DNA of 64,000 nucleotides, from positions 124,001-188,000 of the forward strand of contig CAWESK010000017.1 of NCBI GenBank assembly GCA_963811685.1. Direction: 5' to 3'. Both the position numbers and the translations under genes were made by a program. The DNA is from CAIWHR01 sp963811685 (GTDB lineage: Bacteria; Pseudomonadota; Gammaproteobacteria; Burkholderiales; Casimicrobiaceae). Positions within the stretch are counted from its first letter, which is position 1, and every line of letters starts with the position of its first letter. The notes below the pieces were generated by a model. That model was not told the origin of the DNA, did no database searches, and saw only the letters and a program-made list of their open reading frames with translations. Below are positions 31,843-41,051 of this stretch, piece by piece.

Positions 31843-31856
31843 CCGGACGCGTCCGG
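31843..31856. repeat. 14-bp perfect palindrome after the RND stop
   Basis: CCGGACGCGTCCGG lies 2 bases past the RND gene end and directly abuts the -35 of the pcm promoter. No T-run follows on the minus strand, so it is a poor intrinsic terminator. It could be a transcription barrier or a second regulator site. Confidence 0.5.
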
Positions 31857-31858
31857 CG

Positions 31859-34800
31859 TCAGTCCGCGGGCCCGTGCGCGGCTTCAGGTGCGGCCGCCGC
31901 GCGGCGTGCGGCGCGCGCCGCGCGCTTCGCCTTGCGGCGTTCGGTCCAGCCGTCGAGATAGCTGTAGATGACCGGAACGACGATCAGCGTCAGCAGCGTC
32001 GACGTGATCACGCCGCCGATGATCGCGCGCCCCATCGGCGCCTGCGTCTCGCCGCTCTCGCCGAGACCGAGCGCGAGAGGCAGCATGCCGAAGATCATCG
32101 CGGCCGTGGTCATCAGGATCGGCCGCAGCCGCACCTGTCCCGCGGTCAGCAGCGAGTCGTGCAGGCTCGCGCCGGCACGGCGCGTTCGGTTGGCGAAGTC
32201 GACGAGCAGAATGGCGTTCTTGGTGACAAGACCCATCAGCATGACGAAGCCGATCATCGACAGGATGTTGAGCGACGTTCCGGTGAGCAGCAGCGCGAGC
32301 AGCACGCCGATCAGCGTGAACGGCAGCGACATCATGATCGCGATCGGCTGCGTGAAGCTCGAGAACTGCGAGGCGAGCACGAGATAGATGAAGATGATCG
32401 CGAGACCCATTGCGGCCAGCAGCGCGTTGAAGGATTCCTGCGTGTCCTCCTGCTGTCCGGCCACGAGGAAGCGATAGCCGGGCGGCAGCTCGGTGGCCTT
32501 CATGATCTTGCCGATATCGTCGCTGACATTGCCGGCGCCGCGTCCTTCGACGTTCGCGTAAAGGGCGACCCGCCGCTGCAGATCCTGCCGCTTGATGATC
32601 TGCGGGCTCGTCGTCTCGACGATCTCGGCGACCTGCCGCAGCGGCACCATCCTGAGCTCGCCGGAGGGGCCACGCTTGCTGGTCGACAGGTAGAGATTGC
32701 CGATGCCCGAGGCAAGCCTGCGGTCCTCCTTCGGCAGCTGCACGTTGACCTCGTAGTTCTGCCCGTCAGGGCCGAGCCAGTAGCTCACCGTGTCGCCGGC
32801 GAGCAGCGTGCGGATCGACGACCCGACCTGCTGCACCGTCACGCCGAGGTCGGCGGCCGCATCGTTGTTGAGGCGGATCGACAGCGCGGGTGTGGCCGCC
32901 TTCTCGGAAGTCTCCATGTCGGCGACGCCGGGGACTTTCGCGACCTTCTCCGCGAATTCGTTGATCAGCGTCTTCAGCGTGTCGGGGTCCGGGCCGAGAA
33001 GATTCACCCAGATGGGACGATCGTAGCCGAGCGCGAGCTCGATGCCCGGAATCGGCTTCAGCGCCATCCTGATCGCGCGCTCGAGGTCCTTCTGCGAGCG
33101 ATCGCGCTGGCCCCGATCGAGGAGCCGCAGATTGACGCGGGCGTAATTGCGTCCGTCCTGCGTCCCGATCGTCGTCATGGCGAGCGCGATTTCGGGGAAC
33201 TGCTTCAGCGCCTCTTCGACCTCGCGCACCTTGCCGTCGGTGTACTCGAGACTCGTGCCCACGGCGGTATTGAGTCGGAGCGAGATGAAGCTCTCGTCGA
33301 CCTGCGGCTGGAACTCCTTCTCGATGAACGGCAGGATGCCGAAGCTCGCGACGAAAACCAGCGCCGCCAGCAGCAGCACGACGCCACGGTGGCAGATCGC
33401 CCATTCGAGCATGCGCCCGTAGACCTCGTGCAGCCGCACGACGACGCTCTCCACGCGGTCCATGAACCGACCGAGCCAGGGCGCGCGGCGAAACCGCGAG
33501 CCGGGCGGATCGTGCCAGACCGACGACAGCATCGGGTCGAGCGTGAAGCTGACGAACAGGCTCATCAGCACGGCGACCGCGACCGTCAGGCCGAACTGGA
33601 AGAAGAACTGGCCGATGATCCCCTTCATGAACGCGATCGGGACGAACACCGCCACGATGGCGAAGGTCGTCGCCATCACGGCGAGCCCGATCTCGTCGGT
33701 GCCCTCGCGCGCCGCCGCGGGATGCGTCTTGCCCATGCCCAGGTGGCGCACGATGTTCTCGCGCACGACGATCGCATCGTCGATGAGGAGGCCGATGCAC
33801 AGCGACAGCGCCATCAGCGTCATCATGTTGAGCGTGAAGCCGAAGGCGTAGAGCGCGATGAACGTCGCGATCACCGCGATCGGCAGCGTGAGCCCGGTGA
33901 TGATCGTGCTCCGCCAGGAGTGCAGGAACAGGAAGACGATCAGCACCGTGAGAAGCGCCCCTTCGAGTATCGTGCTCTTTACGCGGTCGATGCTCTTCTG
34001 GACCTGATCGGCCTGCGAGTAGACGAGTCGCACTTCGACGTCCGGCGGCAGGCGCGATTTCAGCGACTCGAGGGCGGCGTTGACGGATGCGCCGACCTCG
34101 ACGATGTTGGCGTCCTGTCCCTTGCGGATGTCGATCGTGATCGACGGCCGCCCGTTGATGCGCGAAATCGAGTCCTGCTCCTTCTCGCCGTCGATGACGT
34201 CGGCCACCTGCGACAGGTAGATCGGGACGCCCATCTGCTGCGCGACGACGACGCGCGCGAACTGCGCAGGATCCTTGATCTTGCCCTCGACCCGCACCAC
34301 CGCGTCGTTCTGGCCGCGGGTGATCCGTCCCGCCGGGACGTCCTGATTCGCATTCTGTATCGCGGTGATCACCTGATCGATGCCGATGCCGAGCGCATTG
34401 AGCGCGGTGGGCTTGATCTGGATCAGGATCTGCCGCGTGACGCGCCCGTTGACGACGACCTGGGCGACGCCGGGAATGTTTTCCAGCGCCTTGACGATGG
34501 TCTGGTCGGTGAGCGACGTGAGCTCGCGCAGCTCGACCGTCGGGGAAAGAACCGCAAGCGAGACCGTGGGCCGGTTGTCCTCGATCTCGACCCGTATCAC
34601 CTGCGGATCCTTGACGTCGCGGGGGAACTGCGGTCGCACCAGCGCAATCTTGTCGCGCGCATCCTGTATCGCGCGGGTGACATCGGTGCCCTGGCGGAAC
34701 TCGACGAACACCTGGCTTTGCGCTTCACGCGAATTCGAATAGATCCGCTTGACGCCGGAAACGGTGTTGACGGCGTTCTCGATCGGCTTGGTGACGTCCG

Positions 34801-34981
34801 ACTCGACGACCTCGGGCGACGCGCCCGGATAGATCGTCTCGATATCGACGAACGGCAGGGTGACATCGGGCATCTGCTCGACGCGCAGCCGCGCGTACGA
34901 GAACAGGCCGAGCACCACGATGCCGACCATCACCATCGTGGCGAATACCGGGTTCTTGATCGAGACGCGCGTAATCCACAT
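31859..34981 (-). CDS. RND efflux pump inner-membrane transporter, HAE1/AcrB-type
   Basis: 1040 residues, full length. Proton-driven trimeric exporter of hydrophobic compounds working with a membrane fusion protein and TolC. Twelve-helix layout with two large periplasmic loops. The N-terminus WITRVSIKNPVFATMVM matches the AcrB/MdtB/MdtC group, and the proton-relay aspartates are in GLLIDDAIVVREN (TM4). The C-terminal half repeats the pattern (LVTKNAILLVDFAN). GGGAGAAG precedes the ATG. It follows the membrane fusion gene by 23 bases. Substrate not predictable. Confidence 0.93.
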   Translation of the reverse strand: MWITRVSIKNPVFATMVMVGIVVLGLFSYARLRVEQMPDVTLPFVDIETIYPGASPEVVESDVTKPIENAVNTVSGVKRIYSNSREAQSQVFVEFRQGTDVTRAIQDARDKIALVRPQFPRDVKDPQVIRVEIEDNRPTVSLAVLSPTVELRELTSLTDQTIVKALENIPGVAQVVVNGRVTRQILIQIKPTALNALGIGIDQVITAIQNANQDVPAGRITRGQNDAVVRVEGKIKDPAQFARVVVAQQMGVPIYLSQVADVIDGEKEQDSISRINGRPSITIDIRKGQDANIVEVGASVNAALESLKSRLPPDVEVRLVYSQADQVQKSIDRVKSTILEGALLTVLIVFLFLHSWRSTIITGLTLPIAVIATFIALYAFGFTLNMMTLMALSLCIGLLIDDAIVVRENIVRHLGMGKTHPAAAREGTDEIGLAVMATTFAIVAVFVPIAFMKGIIGQFFFQFGLTVAVAVLMSLFVSFTLDPMLSSVWHDPPGSRFRRAPWLGRFMDRVESVVVRLHEVYGRMLEWAICHRGVVLLLAALVFVASFGILPFIEKEFQPQVDESFISLRLNTAVGTSLEYTDGKVREVEEALKQFPEIALAMTTIGTQDGRNYARVNLRLLDRGQRDRSQKDLERAIRMALKPIPGIELALGYDRPIWVNLLGPDPDTLKTLINEFAEKVAKVPGVADMETSEKAATPALSIRLNNDAAADLGVTVQQVGSSIRTLLAGDTVSYWLGPDGQNYEVNVQLPKEDRRLASGIGNLYLSTSKRGPSGELRMVPLRQVAEIVETTSPQIIKRQDLQRRVALYANVEGRGAGNVSDDIGKIMKATELPPGYRFLVAGQQEDTQESFNALLAAMGLAIIFIYLVLASQFSSFTQPIAIMMSLPFTLIGVLLALLLTGTSLNILSMIGFVMLMGLVTKNAILLVDFANRTRRAGASLHDSLLTAGQVRLRPILMTTAAMIFGMLPLALGLGESGETQAPMGRAIIGGVITSTLLTLIVVPVIYSYLDGWTERRKAKRAARAARRAAAAPEAAHGPAD

Positions 34982-35004
34982 GGCAGTCTTCTCCCGCGGC
35001 TTCT

Positions 35005-36190
35005 TCAGCCTGCGACCTGTGTCGAGCCGGATGTCGGCGCCGACGCGGGAATCGGGCCCGCCGACGGCGCCTTGACCACGGCGGGCGCGCCGTCCTTCAG
35101 GTTGTCGAATTTCGCGCCCAGCACCGGCGTTCCCGCCGGCAGCGCCGTCCTGATCTCGACGCGGCCGGCAGCGTCGTCACGCGCCCCGGTCGAAACGATC
35201 CGCTTGACGAGCTTGCCGCCCTCGACGGTCCAAACGAATGTCTGGCCGACTTCGAGGCGTATGGCGGTTGCCGGCAGCGTCGCAACCGGCGTGCTCGCCG
35301 AGAGCGCGATGCGGCCTGTCGCGAACATCCCGCTGCGCAATGCGCTGTCGCCGTTCGGGATGCCGACGTACACGAGGAACGAGCGCGTGCCCGGCTCGGT
35401 CGCCGGATTGATCCGCTCGACGCGGCCCGAGAAGCGGCGGTCGCCGAAGCCGTCGATGACGAGCTCGACGGTCTTGCCGATCGATGAGCTCGGGGACGTC
35501 GGTCGCCGGCACCGCGGCCTGCAGTTCCATGTCCTTCAAGTCGACGACGTCACGAGCGGCGAATCGAAGGCGACCTTTTCGCCCGGCTGGACGTGGCGCT
35601 TGGCGACCACGCCGGTCAGCGGCGACATCGCGACCGCGTCGCGCAGCGCGTTGCGCGCGATCTGGACCTGCGCCTCGGCGGATTTGACCGATCCCAGGGC
35701 GACGTTGTAGCTCGACTCGGAATTGTCGAAGGCGTTCTGCGAGATGAAGTTCTGCTTCAGCAGCGTCTGGTTGGTCGCACGCGTCTTCTGCGGCCAGCGC
35801 AAGCTGCGCCTTGGCCGATTCCAGCGCGCCGATGCGCTCGAGGAGCTTCGCGTCGAGATCGGCGGTGTCGATCCGCGCGAGGACCTGCCCCGCCTGCACG
35901 GTTTCGCCCTCGCGCACCGTGATCTGGCGGACGTCGCCCGAGACTTTCGCCTTGACCGTCGCCTGGCGCACCGGCTGCACGGCGCCCGAGACGGGGAGCC
36001 ATCGCGCAAGGGCGCGGGACTCGACGCGCGCCAGGTCGGCGGGCGCGAATTCGAGGGTGACCACCGCCGGCCCTTTGGGGCCCTCGTCCTTCTTGACGAG
36101 GCGCATCGCCACGCTGCCCCCGATGGCACCTATCACGAGCATTGCCACCATTCCGACGATCACCCGACGGCGCGTGAATCGCTTTGCCAT
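35005..36190 (-). CDS. RND efflux membrane fusion protein (three frameshifts)
   Basis: About 395 residues when corrected. Periplasmic adaptor (AcrA/MdtA type) joining the RND pump to TolC. One N-terminal membrane anchor (VIVGMVAMLVIGAIGG), lipoyl half-motif ETVQAGQVLARIDTADLDAK, alpha-hairpin, second lipoyl half (MSPLTGVVAKRHVQPGEKVA), beta-barrel and membrane-proximal domain ending STQVAG. Shifts near 35788 (+1), 35551 (apparent -1) and 35482 (+1) break the frame. Flanking sequence is conserved, so error is likelier than decay. First gene of the pump operon. Confidence 0.87.
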
Positions 36191-36280
36191 GCTTACCCCC
36201 CAGGGCGACCGCCGATCCGGCGATCCCCGTCCATTGACAGGCCGGACCGGGTTGGCCGGCCGGCCGGATGCGACGCGTTC

Positions 36281-36373
36281 GTCCCTTTGGGACTCGTTTG
36301 TCCCGCTTGGGACTTATTTCGTCCCGCTTGGGACTCGTTCGTCCCTTTGGGACCCGTGTTCGTCCCGCTTGGA
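36281..36373. repeat. Array of five tandem palindromes, about 20-bp period
   Basis: Copies of GTCCC(TTT or GCTT)GGGAC lie at 36281-36293, 36300-36313, 36321-36334 and 36341-36353, with a degenerate fifth (right arm mutated) at 36362-36373. Starts are 19, 21, 20 and 21 bases apart, close to two helical turns. They sit in the 450-base gap between the divergent efflux and liv operons. They could be a protein-binding array or a REP-like element. Confidence 0.85.
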
Positions 36374-36383
36374 TGCGCGGAAA

Positions 36384-36406
36384 CGCCCTTTCGGATTCGA
36401 AAGGCG
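36384..36406. repeat. Inverted repeat next to the palindrome array
   Basis: CGCCCTTTCG (36384-36393) pairs with CGAAAGGCG (36398-36406) with one bulged base and a 4-base loop. It follows the palindrome array directly. The rest of the gap to livK (36407-36641) holds only a ribosome site, GGAGA, before livK. Confidence 0.5.
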
Positions 36407-36641
36407 CAAGTCTAGAGGCCATCGGTCCGGCGGCAAAGCGCGCTGCGACGGAACGCGTCCCGGCGCGACAGGCTGCGGCGTGCGGCGGAGCGTGGCCGCG
36501 CGCGCGGCAGGGATCGGCAACGCGTCTCCGCGGCCGTACGGCGCCACGTCACGCGTCGGGATCGACATGCGTGACGGGCCGCCCAGGGCAAATAATTGTC
36601 TGTTGCCCGTTTGGCCAACCCCTTTTCAGTGGAGAAAATAG

Positions 36642-37956
36642 ATGAACGTAACGCACAAGCTCGGCCTCACCGTCGTCGCGGCGGCCGTGCTCGCCCTGTA
36701 CGGCTGCGGCAAGGAAGAACCCAAGAAGGCCGAAGCGCCCAAGGCTGGCGCGCCGGCGGCGGCGGCGGAAGATGTCGTCGTGGTCAAGATCGGCCACGCG
36801 GGCCCGCTGACCGGCGGCATCGCGCACCTCGGCAAGGACGACGAAAACGGCGTGCATCTCGCGGTCGACGAAGCCACCGAAAGGAAGGTCAAGATCGGCG
36901 GCAAGACGATCAAGTTCGAAATGATGAGCGAAGACGACCAGGCCGACCCGAAGATGGGACCGACGATTGCGCAGAAGTTCGTCGACGCCAAGGTCGCAGG
37001 CGTCGTCGGACACCTGAATTCCGGCGTGTCGATCCCCGCTTCCGCCGTCTACAACCAGGCCGGCACTCCCGATGATCTCGGGCTCGGCGACGAACCCGAA
37101 GCTGACCGAGCAGGGCTTCAAGGTCGTGTTCCGCACCGTCGGTCGCGACGACCAGCAAGGTCCCGCCGTCGCCGCCTACCTCGCCCACGAGCTGAAGGCG
37201 AAAAAGGTCGCGATCGCCGACGACGCCACCGCCTACGGCGAAGGCCTCGCCAACGAAGTCGAGAAGACGCTGAAGGCCGCTGGGGTCCAGGTGGTGACGC
37301 GTGAGAAGACGAACGACAAGGCCACCGACTTCAAGGCGATCCTGACCAAGATGAAGGGCAAGAATCCGGACGCCATTTTCTACGGCGGCATGGACGCGAC
37401 CGGCGGCCCGATGATCAAGCAGGCGCGCGAGCTCGGAATCAAGGCGACGTTCGCGTTCGGCGACGGCGCGTGCACGAGCGAGATGACCAAGCTTGGCGGC
37501 GCTGCCGCCGAGGGCATGTACTGCTCGCAGGCGGGGATCCCGACGCAGATGGCGTCGCAGGAGTTCCAGAAGGCGTTCAACGCGAAGTACGGCGAAGTGA
37601 AGCAATACGCGCCGTTCTTCTACGACGGCGCCAAGATCCTGATCGCCGCGATGCAGCATGCGGACTCGACCGACCCGGCCAAATACCTGCCTGAAATCAG
37701 CAAGATCAAGTTCGATGGCGCGACGGGCCACATCGAGTTCGACGAAAAGGGCGACCGCAAGGACGCCGAAATGACGATCTTCCAGATGAAGGGCGGCAAC
37801 GTCGTTCCGGTCGCGATCATCAAGGCCGGCAAGACCACCAAGCTCGACGCGCCGGCCCCGATGGCGGCAGCTCCTGCTGCGGCGCCTGCTCCGGCGATGG
37901 CACCGGCCGCTCCGGCGATGGCGCCCGCGGCCCCGGCGAAGGAGAAGGGCAAATAA
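36642..37956 (+). CDS. livK: Branched-chain amino acid ABC transporter, substrate-binding protein (one frameshift)
   Basis: About 437 residues after correcting a +1 near 37069 (CTCCCGAT for CTCCGAT). Lipoprotein signal with lipobox ALYGC, an Ala/Pro/Lys linker, then a type I periplasmic-binding fold: KIGHAGPLTGGIAHLGKD, VGHLNSGVSIPASAVYNQAG, SGSATNPKLTEQGFK after the shift, DDATAYGEGLANEVEKTLK, and FFYDGAKILIAAMQHADS. A Pro/Ala-rich tail of about 35 residues ends KEKGK. Captures leucine-type amino acids or related compounds. Followed by a strong terminator, so it may be more abundant than the permease genes. Confidence 0.92.
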
Positions 37957-37995
37957 CGGGCAAGTAGTTCGCAACCAGGCCCAGGTACGGAAAAG

Positions 37996-38023
37996 ACGGC
38001 GTCCTTCGGGGCGCCGTTTTTTT
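37996..38023 (+). terminator. Intrinsic terminator after livK
   Basis: A 9-bp stem ACGGCGTCC / GGGCGCCGT closed by a TTCG tetraloop (stable UUCG type) and followed by seven T. It lies 40 bases after the livK stop and 126 bases before livH. It probably attenuates read-through so that binding protein is made in excess over permease. Confidence 0.85.
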
Positions 38024-38148
38024 GGCTGGGCGACCGGCGCGCCACGAGCATGCGAGCCGAGGCCGGGGGGATTGCCCTCGCCGCCGACCGCCCGCACAAT
38101 CGCCGGCGGCGCGCGGGAAAAGCGACGCGGGCATCGACCGGGGAGTTC

Positions 38149-39152
38149 GTGGACATTTTCCTGCAGCAGATCGTCAACGGCCTCACGCTCGGCAGCGTGT
38201 ACGCCGTCGTCGCGCTCGGCTACACGATGGTGTACGGCATCATCCAGCTCATCAACTTCGCGCACGGCGAAGTCGTGATGATCGGCGCGATGACGTCCTT
38301 CTCGGTGATCACGGCGATCACCGGCGCGCATACCGGCCTGCCGCCGATCGCGATCGTCGCCGCCGGCGTGCTGGTCGCCGTGCCGGTCTGCATGGGCGTC
38401 GGCTACACGCTGGAGCGCGTCGCCTACCGGCCGCTGCGCACCGCGCCGCGCCTGGCGCCGCTGATCACCGCGATCGGCCTGTCGATCGTGCTGCAGCACC
38501 TCGCGATGATCATCTGGAGCCGCAACCCGATCCCGTTTCCGCAGATCATCGACGTCCACTCCTATCACTTCACCGGCAACCCGGACGGCGCGACGATCAC
38601 CAACGTCCAGGTCGCGATCATCGCGACCTCGGTGGTGATGATGGCCGGGCTCCTCGGCCTCGTCTACCGGACGAAGCTCGGCATCGCGATGCGCGCGACC
38701 TCGCAGAACCAGTCGGTCGCCGGGCTGATGGGGATCAACATCAATACGGTGATCTCGCTGACGTTCGTCATCGGCGCCGCTCTTGGCGCGATGGCCGGCG
38801 TGATGGTCGGCACCTATTACGGGATCGCCCAGTACCAGATGGGCTTCATCCTCGGCCTCAAGGCATTCTCGGCGGCGGTGCTGGGCGGCATCGGCAACCT
38901 CGCGGGCGCGATGCTGGGCGGCGTGCTGCTCGGCCTCATCGAGGCGCTGGGCGCCGGCTACGTCGGCGATCTCACCAACCTGTGCCAGCTCTCCGGCTGG
39001 TCCGACGCGATCGCCGAGCGCTGCGTCAACGACCCCAACCTCACGCTGTTCGGCAGCAACTACCAGGACGTGTTCGCGTTCCTCGTCCTCATCACCGTGC
39101 TCATCTTCCGTCCGTCGGGCCTGCTCGGCGAACGCGTCGCGACCGCGCCTGA
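38149..39152 (+). CDS. livH: Branched-chain amino acid ABC transporter permease LivH
   Basis: About 334 residues. Starts at GTG (VDIFLQQIVNGLTLGSVYAV) after GGGGAG. Polytopic permease with YTMVYGIIQLINFAHGEVVM, AMRATSQNQSVAGLMGIN (the cytoplasmic EAA-like loop) and FSAAVLGGIGNLAGAMLGG. As read, its frame runs straight on into livM. I place the real stop at TGA 39150-39152: one surplus base near 39146 would restore it, and GAGGAAG then sits just before the livM ATG. A genuine LivHM fusion is the alternative. Confidence 0.85.
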
Positions 39153-39162
39153 GGAAGCGCCC

Positions 39163-40251
39163 ATGCACGCGCTCCTCGACCGGAAGAAGCATCCGCGCGC
39201 CGCCTGGATCGGCATCGTGCTGATCGCCGTGGCGCTCGTCCGTGCTGCCGTTCGCGCTGGCCCAAGATCGGCACCGTTCTGGGTGCGGATCACCAACCTC
39301 GCGATCCTGTTCGCGCTGCTCTCGCTCGGCCTCAACATCGTGGTCGGCTTCGCCGGGCTGCTCGACTTCGGCTACATCGCGTTCTATGCGGTCGGCGCGT
39401 ACACGTATGCGCTGCTCGCCTCGCCGCATTTCAACCTGCATCTGCCGTTCTGGATCATCCTGCCGCTCGGCGCCGCGGTCGCGTGCTTGTTCGGCGTGCT
39501 GCTGGGCGCGCCGACGCTGAAGCTGCGCGGCGACTATCTCGCGATCGTCACGCTGGGCTTCGGCGAGATCGTCCGCATCTTCCTCAACAACCTGTCGCAG
39601 CCCGTCAACATCACCAACGGACCGCAGGGCATCACGCTGATCGACCCCTTCCGGATCGGCAGCTTCAGCTTCGCCCAGGAGCGAGACGATCGGCGGGCAT
39701 CGATGTTCACCGGGCCGATCAAGTACTACTACCTCCTGATCGTCGTGCTGCTCGCGATCATCGTCGTCAACCTGCGGCTGCAGGACTCGCGCATCGGCCG
39801 CGCGTGGGAGGCGATCCGCGAGGACGAGATCGCCGCCCGCGCGATGGGGATCAACACCCGCAACATGAAGCTGCTCGCGTTCGCGATGGGCGCGTCGTTC
39901 GGCGGCGTCTCCGGCGGCATCTTCTCGGCGATCCAGGGCTTCATCAGCCCGGAGAGCTTCGTGCTCGTCGAATCGGTGATGGTGCTGTCGATGGTGGTGC
40001 TGGGCGGCATGGGCAACATCTGGGGCGTGATCCTCGGCGCGGTGCTGCTCTCGTTCGTGCCCGAGGTGCTGCGCTATACGGTCGAGCCCGTGCAAAGAGC
40101 GCTCTTCGGCCGGATGCTGATCGAGCCCGAGGTGATCCGCATGCTGCTCTTCGGGCTGGCGCTGGTGCTGATGATGCTGTTCCGTCCGGCCGGGATCCTG
40201 CCTTCCGCGCTGCGCAAGCGCGAGCTCGAAACGCCAAAGGCCGCGACATGA
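39163..40251 (+). CDS. livM: Branched-chain amino acid ABC transporter permease LivM
   Basis: About 362 residues, starting MHALLDRKKHP after GAGGAAG. Second permease, with LAILFALLSLGLNIVVGFAG, LGAPTLKLRGDYLAIVTLGF, and GRAWEAIREDEIAARAMGIN (EAA-like loop). The segment after VALV reads RAAVRAGPRSAPF. Removing three single bases (39241, 39266, 39279) turns it into VLPFALAQIGTVW, a normal membrane segment. A second scrambled patch (ERDDRRASMF, about 39680-39710) may be similar. Stop overlaps livG (ATGA). Confidence 0.9.
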   Translation: MHALLDRKKHPRAAWIGIVLIAVALVRAAVRAGPRSAPFWVRITNLAILFALLSLGLNIVVGFAGLLDFGYIAFYAVGAYTYALLASPHFNLHLPFWIILPLGAAVACLFGVLLGAPTLKLRGDYLAIVTLGFGEIVRIFLNNLSQPVNITNGPQGITLIDPFRIGSFSFAQERDDRRASMFTGPIKYYYLLIVVLLAIIVVNLRLQDSRIGRAWEAIREDEIAARAMGINTRNMKLLAFAMGASFGGVSGGIFSAIQGFISPESFVLVESVMVLSMVVLGGMGNIWGVILGAVLLSFVPEVLRYTVEPVQRALFGRMLIEPEVIRMLLFGLALVLMMLFRPAGILPSALRKRELETPKAAT

Positions 40252-41051
40252 GCGCCGATGGCCATCTGACGCTGCTCTCAGCGAAGGGGATCAGCAAGCG
40301 CTTCGGCGGCGTCCATGCGCTCTCGGAGGTCGGCTTCACGATCGGCCACGGCGAGATCTACGGGCTGATCGGCCCCAACGGCGCCGGCAAGACCAGTCTC
40401 TTCAACGTGCTGACCGGCATCTATCAGCAGGACGAAGGCGAGTTCATCTTCGACGGCCAGCCGCTCACCGGGCTCAAGCCGAACGACGTCGCCGAGCGCG
40501 GCATCGCGCGGACGTTCCAGAACATCCGGCTGTTCGCGAACCTGTCCGCGCTCGAGAACGTGATGATCGGGCGCCACGTGCGCACGCACGCCAACGTGTT
40601 CGGCGCGATCTTCCGCGGCGCGAACACCCGCGCCGAGGAAAAGGCGATCGAGAAGCGCGCCTACGAGCTTCTCGACTATGTCGGCGTCGCGAAGCGCGCG
40701 AATTCGCTCGCGAAGCATCTCGCCTACGGCGACCAGCGCCGCCTCGAGATCGCGCGCGCGCTCGCCACGGAGCCCAAGCTCCTGGCGCTCGATGAGCCCG
40801 CGGCAGGAATGAACGCCACCGAGACCGCATCTTTGCGCGCCCTGCTCGACGGCATCCGGCGCGACGGCACGACGATCCTGCTGATCGAGCACGACATGAA
40901 GCTCGTGATGAGCGTCTGCGATCGCGTGCTGGTGCTGGACTACGGCAGGAAGATCGCCGAGGGCAGCGCCGCCGACGTGCAGAAGGATCCGAAGGTGATC
41001 GCCGCGTACCTCGGCGGCGAGATAACGCTGGACCTCAAGGGCGCTGCGTGA
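40248..41051 (+). CDS. livG: Branched-chain amino acid ABC transporter ATP-binding protein LivG
   Basis: 267 residues. Walker A GPNGAGKTSLF, Q-loop RTFQNIRLFANLSALENVM, a shortened signature LAYGDQRRLEIARAL (typical of LivG), Walker B LLALDEPAAGMN, and the H-loop LLIEHDMKLVM. Energises import together with LivF. ATGA overlap with livM and near-overlap with livF indicate one transcript. Confidence 0.95.
   Translation: MSADGHLTLLSAKGISKRFGGVHALSEVGFTIGHGEIYGLIGPNGAGKTSLFNVLTGIYQQDEGEFIFDGQPLTGLKPNDVAERGIARTFQNIRLFANLSALENVMIGRHVRTHANVFGAIFRGANTRAEEKAIEKRAYELLDYVGVAKRANSLAKHLAYGDQRRLEIARALATEPKLLALDEPAAGMNATETASLRALLDGIRRDGTTILLIEHDMKLVMSVCDRVLVLDYGRKIAEGSAADVQKDPKVIAAYLGGEITLDLKGAA

Noticed and set aside
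31874..35710. A 1278-codon open frame on the plus strand opposite the RND pump
   Set aside because: Low-complexity charged sequence with no motifs; shadow of the real minus-strand gene.
36281..36373. CRISPR array
   Set aside because: The units are about 20 bp palindromes with no room for unique spacers, and no cas genes are present.
37060..37080. Programmed ribosomal frameshift in livK and similar genes
   Set aside because: No shared slippery heptamer or downstream structure at the shift sites. Many unrelated genes are affected by the same kind of +1 change, which points to sequence error.
36910..40095. A 1061-codon minus-strand frame opposite livK-livH-livM
   Set aside because: His/Asp/Arg-rich shadow; the plus strand carries unmistakable Liv proteins.
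38149..40251. Genuine LivHM fusion permease
   Set aside because: A ribosome site and ATG lie exactly at the expected livM start, and neighbouring one-base insertions are demonstrable; kept only as an alternative.
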